64,000 bases of DNA from the NCBI GenBank assembly GCA_963769585.1, contig CAVYMJ010000001.1:744001-808000 (forward strand), read 5' to 3'. Both the position numbers and the translations under genes were made by a program. This stretch comes from SSC3 sp963769585. Its GTDB lineage: Bacteria > Actinomycetota > Actinomycetes > Propionibacteriales > Nocardioidaceae. The notes beneath the pieces are model-generated. The model saw only the letters and a program-made list of their open reading frames with translations, ran no database searches and was not told the origin of the DNA. This document shows, piece after piece, positions 59,381-64,000 of this stretch (positions are counted from its first letter, which is position 1; the number at the start of each line of letters is the position of its first letter).

Positions 59381-61045
59381 ATGGGTGCCTTTGACTACGA
59401 CGTGATCGTGATCGGCTCGGGCTTCGGCGGCAGCGTCAGCGCGCTGCGACTGGCGGAGAAGGGCTACAAGGTCGCGGTGCTGGAGTCCGGGCGCCGGTGG
59501 AACGCCGAGGACTTCCCGTCGTCGAACTGGAACCTGCGCAAGTCGATCTGGGCGCCACGCCTGGGGCTGACCGGGCCACAGCGGATCAGCGTGCTGGGCA
59601 AGTGCTTGGTCTTCAGCGGCTCCGGAGTCGGCGGAGGCTCGCTCATCTACGGCAACACGCTGTACGAGCCGCTGCCCGAGTTCTACACCGACCCGGCCTG
59701 GGGTCACATCACCGACTGGCAGGCCGAGCTTGCGCCGTACTACGACCAGGCGAAGCGGATGCTCGGCGTGGGGACGAACCCGCGCACTACCGCCGCCGAC
59801 GAGGTGCTGCTCGACATCGCCAAGGACCTCGGGGTCGCCGAGACGTTCCATCGCACCAACGTCGGCGTCTTCTTCAACGAAGGCAGCGAAGGGGTCGAGG
59901 TCGACGACCCGTACTTCGGTGGCGCCGGCCCCCGACGTGCCGGGTGCCTGCACTGTTCGGAGTGCTTCACCGGCTGCACGCACAATGCGAAGAACACGAC
60001 GACGACGAACTACCTCTACCTCGCCGAGCAGCTGGGCGCCGAGGTGCATCCACTCACCACGGTGACGTCGGTACGTCCGCACAAGCAGGGGTACGCAGTC
60101 GAGACCGCCCGCTCCGACCGGTGGGTCCGCAAGGGCCGGAAGACGCTCACCGCCGAGCACGTGGTCTTCGCGGCCGCGGCGCTGGGGACGCAGAAGCTCC
60201 TGCACAAGCTGAAGGCCGAGGGCACGCTGCCGGGCCTCTCGCCGCGGCTCGGTGAGCTCACCCGCAGCAACTCCGAGGCGATCCTCGCCGTGACCAGCAA
60301 GAGCCGCGAGGACTTCGCGGACGGCGTAGCGATCACCTCGTCGTTCCACCCGGAGCCGACCACGCACATCGAGGTCTGCACCTACGGAAAGGGCCACAAC
60401 GCCCTGTTCCTGCAGACCACCCCGCTGGTCGACGGTGGGGCATTCCGCTTCCTGCGACTGCTGCTCACGATCCTGCTCCACCCCGTCAGGTTCCTGCGCA
60501 CCCAGAACGCCCGTGGCGCCGCCGAGCGGTCGGTGATCCTGCTGGCCATGCAGTCGCTGGACAACTCGCTCACGTCGTACCTCAAGGGCAAGCGGCTGGT
60601 CACCAGGCAGGGCACCGGTGAGCCCAACCCGACGTGGATCCCGCTCGCACACGACGTTGCCCGGCGCTTCGCCAAGAAGGTGGACGGCGTTCCGCAGAGC
60701 GTGGCTAGCGACATCTTCAACGTGCCTGCTACAGCGCACTACATCGGAGGCGCGGTGATCGGGGACTCTGCTTCCACCGGCGTCATCGACCCCTACCAAC
60801 GGGTGTACGGACACCCCGGCCTGCACATCGCCGACGGCGCCGCGGTGACCGCCAACCTCGGGGTCAACCCGTCGCTGACGATCACCGCCCAGGCCGAGCG
60901 CGCGATGGCCTTCTGGCCGAACAAGGGTGGGGCCGACCCCCGGCCGGCCCTGGGCACGCCGTACCAGCGGATCAGCCCGGTTCCGCCCGCTGCGCCTGCG
61001 GTGCCGGCCACGGCCCCCGGCGCCCTGAGGCTGGAGAGCGCATAG
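59381..61045 (+). CDS. GMC-family FAD oxidoreductase (ChoD-like)
   Basis: A 554-residue flavoprotein. The FAD-binding GSGFGG is at residues 12-17; a second FAD-contacting region is SGSGVGGGSLIYGNTL; the C-terminal active-site stretch contains IADGAAVTANLGVNPSLT. Its sequence resembles the ChoD cholesterol-oxidase-like group (Rv3409c). Four cysteines, C189, C192, C195 and C199, form a C-x2-C-x2-C-x3-C pattern (CLHCSECFTGC), the spacing of ferredoxin-type 4Fe-4S ligands. There is no signal peptide. It may oxidise a sterol-like alcohol; the substrate is not certain. It is followed by purC after 11 bases. Confidence 0.87.
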   Translation: MGAFDYDVIVIGSGFGGSVSALRLAEKGYKVAVLESGRRWNAEDFPSSNWNLRKSIWAPRLGLTGPQRISVLGKCLVFSGSGVGGGSLIYGNTLYEPLPEFYTDPAWGHITDWQAELAPYYDQAKRMLGVGTNPRTTAADEVLLDIAKDLGVAETFHRTNVGVFFNEGSEGVEVDDPYFGGAGPRRAGCLHCSECFTGCTHNAKNTTTTNYLYLAEQLGAEVHPLTTVTSVRPHKQGYAVETARSDRWVRKGRKTLTAEHVVFAAAALGTQKLLHKLKAEGTLPGLSPRLGELTRSNSEAILAVTSKSREDFADGVAITSSFHPEPTTHIEVCTYGKGHNALFLQTTPLVDGGAFRFLRLLLTILLHPVRFLRTQNARGAAERSVILLAMQSLDNSLTSYLKGKRLVTRQGTGEPNPTWIPLAHDVARRFAKKVDGVPQSVASDIFNVPATAHYIGGAVIGDSASTGVIDPYQRVYGHPGLHIADGAAVTANLGVNPSLTITAQAERAMAFWPNKGGADPRPALGTPYQRISPVPPAAPAVPATAPGALRLESA

Positions 61046-61056
61046 GGTCTCCTCCC

Positions 61057-61947
61057 ATGAGCGACCCCGGCGCCAACATCCCGCCCGCACCCGAGATCGA
61101 GGGCGCCGAGCCCGTGCACTCGGGCAAGGTCCGTGACCTCTACCGCCTCGGTGACGGCAACCTGTTGATGGTCGCCAGTGACCGGATCTCTGCCTACGAC
61201 TGGGTGCTGGAGAGCACAATTCCGGACAAGGGCCAGATCCTGACCCGGATGTCGCTGTGGTGGTTCGACCAGCTGGGCGGACTGGTCCCCAACCACGTGG
61301 TCAGCACCGACGTGCCGGACGTGGTCGCGGGGCGCGCAGTGGTCTGTGAGGCGTTGGAGATGTTCCCGGTCGAATGCGTGGCTCGCGGCTACCTGACCGG
61401 CAGCGGTCTGGCCGACTACCGCGAAACAGGCGCCGTCTGCGGGGTCGAGCTGCCGCCCGGCCTCGAGGAGGCCAGCCGGCTGGAGGAGCCGATCTTCACT
61501 CCGGCGACCAAGGCCGCCGTCGGAGACCACGACGAGAACGTCTCGTTCGAGCACGTCGCCACCCAGATCGGGGGTGACCTCGCCGCCGAGCTCAAGGCGC
61601 TCACCCTGGCGGTCTATGCCACGGCCGAGCGCGTCGCCCGCGAGCAGGGCATCATCCTGGCCGACACCAAGCTCGAGTTCGGCACCCGCGCGGACGGGAC
61701 CATCGTGCTGGCCGACGAGGTGCTCACCCCGGACTCCTCGCGATTCTGGCCCGCAGACCAGTGGCAGCCGGGCCACGTGCAGGCGTCGTACGACAAGCAG
61801 ATCGTGCGCAACTGGCTCGTCTCCGACGAGAGCGGCTGGGACCGCTCGTCGGGTGCCGCGCCGCCTCCGCTACCGCAGGAGGTCGTCGATCTGACGCGGG
61901 CGAAGTACGTCGAGGCCTACCAGCGTCTGACCGGCGAGCGCTTCTGA
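61057..61947 (+). CDS. purC: SAICAR synthetase
   Basis: A 296-residue ligase joining CAIR and aspartate in purine synthesis. N-terminal HSGKVRDLYRLGDGN, the ATP-binding VECVARGYLTGSG and the C-terminal signatures IILADTKLEFG and LADEVLTPDSSRFW are clear. It lies 11 bases after the GMC gene. The window holds purA, purD, purB and purC. Confidence 0.96.
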   Translation: MSDPGANIPPAPEIEGAEPVHSGKVRDLYRLGDGNLLMVASDRISAYDWVLESTIPDKGQILTRMSLWWFDQLGGLVPNHVVSTDVPDVVAGRAVVCEALEMFPVECVARGYLTGSGLADYRETGAVCGVELPPGLEEASRLEEPIFTPATKAAVGDHDENVSFEHVATQIGGDLAAELKALTLAVYATAERVAREQGIILADTKLEFGTRADGTIVLADEVLTPDSSRFWPADQWQPGHVQASYDKQIVRNWLVSDESGWDRSSGAAPPPLPQEVVDLTRAKYVEAYQRLTGERF

Positions 61948-61950
61948 GCC

Positions 61951-62370
61951 TCAGCCGGTCGCGGGACCCCGGACCAGACGCAGCGACTCGACGCAGGAGC
62001 GGTCACCGTCGCGGCCGACCGTCACCTCCCACTCGGCGGTCTCGGAGCCGGTCACCGTGAGGCGGAAGCTCCCGGTCTCCTCGCCGCTGAGGGCGGCTGC
62101 GGCGGCACTGGCCCCTTGCTGGCCGGCGTACGACGTCAGCTCTGGGGTCGGTGACCCACAGGCGAGCTCGGCGGCGAACTCGCGGTCCGCGTTGTCGACG
62201 GCCTCGACGGCGAGGGAGGCCACGTCCTGGACGGTGCTGGCCCTCGACGGGTCGCCGTGCCGGTTCGCGAGGTAGGCAAGCACTGCCACCAGGAGCGCGA
62301 AGACGACCACTGCCCCAGCCAGGGCCAGGGGGAACCAGCTTCGCTGCTCATCCGGTTGCTGTGAACTCAT
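61951..62370 (-). CDS. Small membrane-anchored protein of unknown function
   Basis: 139 residues from ATG 62370: a short polar head, one membrane span (residues about 15-36, ALAGAVVVFALLVAVLAYLAN), and an extracytoplasmic domain of about 100 residues with two cysteines (ELACGS and DRSCVESL) that could form a disulfide. I do not recognise a family. It is convergent with purC (4-base gap) and divergent from fadD. Confidence 0.65.
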   Translation of the reverse strand: MSSQQPDEQRSWFPLALAGAVVVFALLVAVLAYLANRHGDPSRASTVQDVASLAVEAVDNADREFAAELACGSPTPELTSYAGQQGASAAAAALSGEETGSFRLTVTGSETAEWEVTVGRDGDRSCVESLRLVRGPATG

Positions 62371-62438
62371 CGTGCTCCCGTACCCATCGGTGGTGTCGTC
62401 GCAGTAAGTTTGCCCCACCCGATCCGCAGGAGGACCTC

Positions 62439-63995
62439 GTGCTCAACCTCGCTTCGCTACTCGAAGACAGTGCCCGCAAGCATCCGGAACGCGACGCGGT
62501 GGTGCTGGGCGACACGCGCCTGGACTACAGGTCGGTGGACGCTGTGGCCAGCCAGGTGGCAAACCTGCTGGTGAGCCGAGGTATCAAGCCGGGTGACCGG
62601 GTCGCGTTGAGCTGTCCGAACCTGCCCTACTTCCCGATCGCTTACTACGGGATCCTCAAGGCGGGTGCCGTCGTGGTGCCGCTCAACGTCCTGCTCAAGG
62701 GACGCGAGGTGGGTTACCACCTGTCCGACTCCGAAGCGAAGGCGTACTTCTGCTTCGAAGGCACTGCCGATCTCCCGATGGGGAAGGAGGGCTGGGCCGG
62801 CTTCAACGGGGCCGCTGGCTGCGAGCACTTCTTCCTGATCACCGCGACGCTCGGCGCAGAGTCGCCGATCGAAGGGGCAGAGACGTTCGCCGCTGCGCTC
62901 GGCGGCCAGGCTCCAGCGTTCGAGACCGTCGTCACCGAGGCGACCGACACGGCAGTGATCCTCTACACCTCCGGGACGACGGGTCAGCCCAAGGGCGCCG
63001 AGCTCTCCCACGCGAACCTGGTGCTGAACGCACTGACCTGCAACCGTCTCTTCGGCGCCCAGGCGACCGAGCACGAGCGTCACCTCCTCACGCTGCCGCT
63101 GTTCCACTCGTTCGGCTCGACGGTTCAGATGAACGCCGGGTTCTCGGTCGGCGCGACCCTGGTACTGCTGCCGCGCTTCGACGCCGAGCAGGCTGTCGCC
63201 CTGCTGCAGAAGGAGAACATCACGTTCTTCGCGGGCGTGCCCACGATGTACTGGGGTCTGCTCGGCGCGTTGACCGACAGCGTCGACGTCGGACTGATCG
63301 CACGGAACATGCGCATCGCCGTCTCCGGTGGGGCCAGCCTGCCGGTGGAGATCATCAAGCAGGTCCAGGACCGCTTCGGCGTACAGATCCTGGAGGGCTA
63401 CGGGCTGTCGGAGACCTCCCCGGTCGCGACCTTCTCCGATCCAGAGCGTGAGCCCCGGCCTGGCTCGATCGGGGTGCCCATCTGGGGGATCGAGTGCAAG
63501 CTCATCGACGACGACTGGAACACCATCGAGGGTCACGGTGACGAGAACGTCGGCGAGATCGCGATCCGTGGCCACAACATCATGAAGGGCTACTACAACC
63601 GACCCGAGGCGACGGCTGAGGTGATGAAGGACGGCTGGTTCCGGACCGGAGACCTCGCCCGTCGTGACGAGGACGACTTCTACTACATCGTCGACCGGGC
63701 CAAGGACATGATCATTCGCGGTGGCTTCAACGTCTACCCGCGCGAGATCGAGGAGGTCCTGATGAGCCACGGCGACGTCTCGCTCGCCGCGGTGATCGGA
63801 GTGCCCCACGACAGTCACGGCGAGGAGATCAAGGCGTTCATCATCCTGAACGAGGGCGCGAACCTCACCGAGGACGACCTGGTCGCCTGGAGCAAGGAGC
63901 AGATGGCGGCGTACAAGTACCCGCGGATCGTGGAGTTCGTGGGCACGCTCCCGATGACGGCGACCGGCAAGATCCTCAAGCGCGAGCTGAGCTAG
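62439..63995 (+). CDS. fadD: Long-chain acyl-CoA synthetase (FadD-like)
   Basis: A 518-residue ANL-family adenylating enzyme. The ATP loop is YTSGTTGQPKGAELSH, the A5 motif EGYGLSETSPV, the A7/A8 region TGDLARRDEDDFYYIVDRAKDMIIRGGFNVYPREIE, and the catalytic Lys is near the C-terminus (TATGKILKREL). It activates a carboxylic acid, likely a fatty acid, with ATP and CoA. The GTG at 62439 follows AGGAGG 5 bases upstream; a longer frame to 62151 is out of the promoter's way and unlikely. Divergent from the small membrane protein gene. Confidence 0.93.
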   Translation: MLNLASLLEDSARKHPERDAVVLGDTRLDYRSVDAVASQVANLLVSRGIKPGDRVALSCPNLPYFPIAYYGILKAGAVVVPLNVLLKGREVGYHLSDSEAKAYFCFEGTADLPMGKEGWAGFNGAAGCEHFFLITATLGAESPIEGAETFAAALGGQAPAFETVVTEATDTAVILYTSGTTGQPKGAELSHANLVLNALTCNRLFGAQATEHERHLLTLPLFHSFGSTVQMNAGFSVGATLVLLPRFDAEQAVALLQKENITFFAGVPTMYWGLLGALTDSVDVGLIARNMRIAVSGGASLPVEIIKQVQDRFGVQILEGYGLSETSPVATFSDPEREPRPGSIGVPIWGIECKLIDDDWNTIEGHGDENVGEIAIRGHNIMKGYYNRPEATAEVMKDGWFRTGDLARRDEDDFYYIVDRAKDMIIRGGFNVYPREIEEVLMSHGDVSLAAVIGVPHDSHGEEIKAFIILNEGANLTEDDLVAWSKEQMAAYKYPRIVEFVGTLPMTATGKILKRELS

Positions 63996-64000
63996 CGCCG

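Noticed and set aside
58928..61219. A 763-codon minus-strand frame over the GMC oxidase gene
   Set aside because: Shadow of the flavoprotein gene; no domains seen.

Overview
The window is a GC-rich, gene-dense chromosomal segment from an actinobacterium. Codon use, GTG/TTG starts, 4-base stop/start overlaps, F420-dependent and KstR-type functions, and an HspR/HAIR heat-shock system all point there; a Nocardioidaceae (Nocardioides-like) host is my best inference, not proven. I see 59 protein genes, one cut by the left edge. There are no rRNA or tRNA genes, no insertion sequence, prophage or CRISPR array, and no gene-free stretch above 300 bases.

Layout. 1-2433: end of a large LuxR-type ATPase regulator. 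2430-6427 (minus): a coupled operon of a Rieske-ThDP fusion enzyme, an ECF sigma factor, its zinc-binding anti-sigma and a CPA2 antiporter. 6503-9323: an unknown protein, then a cytochrome P450 coupled to an HD-domain hydrolase. 9408-13802: a four-gene operon (LLM oxidoreductase, DUF1214 protein, SDR, sulfotransferase) facing a SnoaL-like gene across a short divergent promoter that holds a perfect match to the KstR consensus. The DUF1214-SDR-sulfotransferase order is that of M. tuberculosis Rv3531c-Rv3529c, so a steroid/cholesterol-regulon link is likely. 14869-20883: a dipeptide/oligopeptide ABC transporter operon. 21682-25753: dnaK-grpE-dnaJ-hspR, followed by a DUF445 / Abi-alpha-like pair and clpB; dnaK and clpB each have a HAIR operator. 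30817-32562: a channel-like TrkA-RyR protein. 32535-40327: phenylacetate degradation (paaZ divergent from paaABCDE-paaI, with a TetR/PaaR-like regulator). 41663-42957: an unusual two-component pair in which an OmpR-type regulator carries a C-terminal histidine-kinase dimerisation helix pair but no kinase domain. 43229-52833: housekeeping genes (aminotransferase, pyrE, dedA, trmH, fba, DUF3151, purA) plus a transporter, a regulator and a catalase-like protein. 52952-63995: purD-purB, a second drug-type exporter, an SRPBCC protein, gamma-glutamyltransferase, a ChoD-like GMC oxidoreductase, purC, a small membrane protein and a fadD ligase.

How it fits together. The window mixes core genes (chaperones, purine and pyrimidine synthesis, glycolytic aldolase), whose content and neighbourhood resemble the mycobacterial Rv0350-Rv0384 region, with catabolic modules for aromatic acids and probably sterol-like lipids. 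Most regulation visible in the sequence is local: HspR at HAIR sites, a KstR-like site, a palindrome between paaZ and paaA, two palindromes that share the core ACTCGGAGT, and an inverted repeat over the start of a LuxR/TrmB-like gene. The most novel candidates are the receiver-wHTH-DHp fusion with its receiver partner, the Rieske-ThDP fusion in an ECF operon, and the TrkA-RyR channel-like protein.
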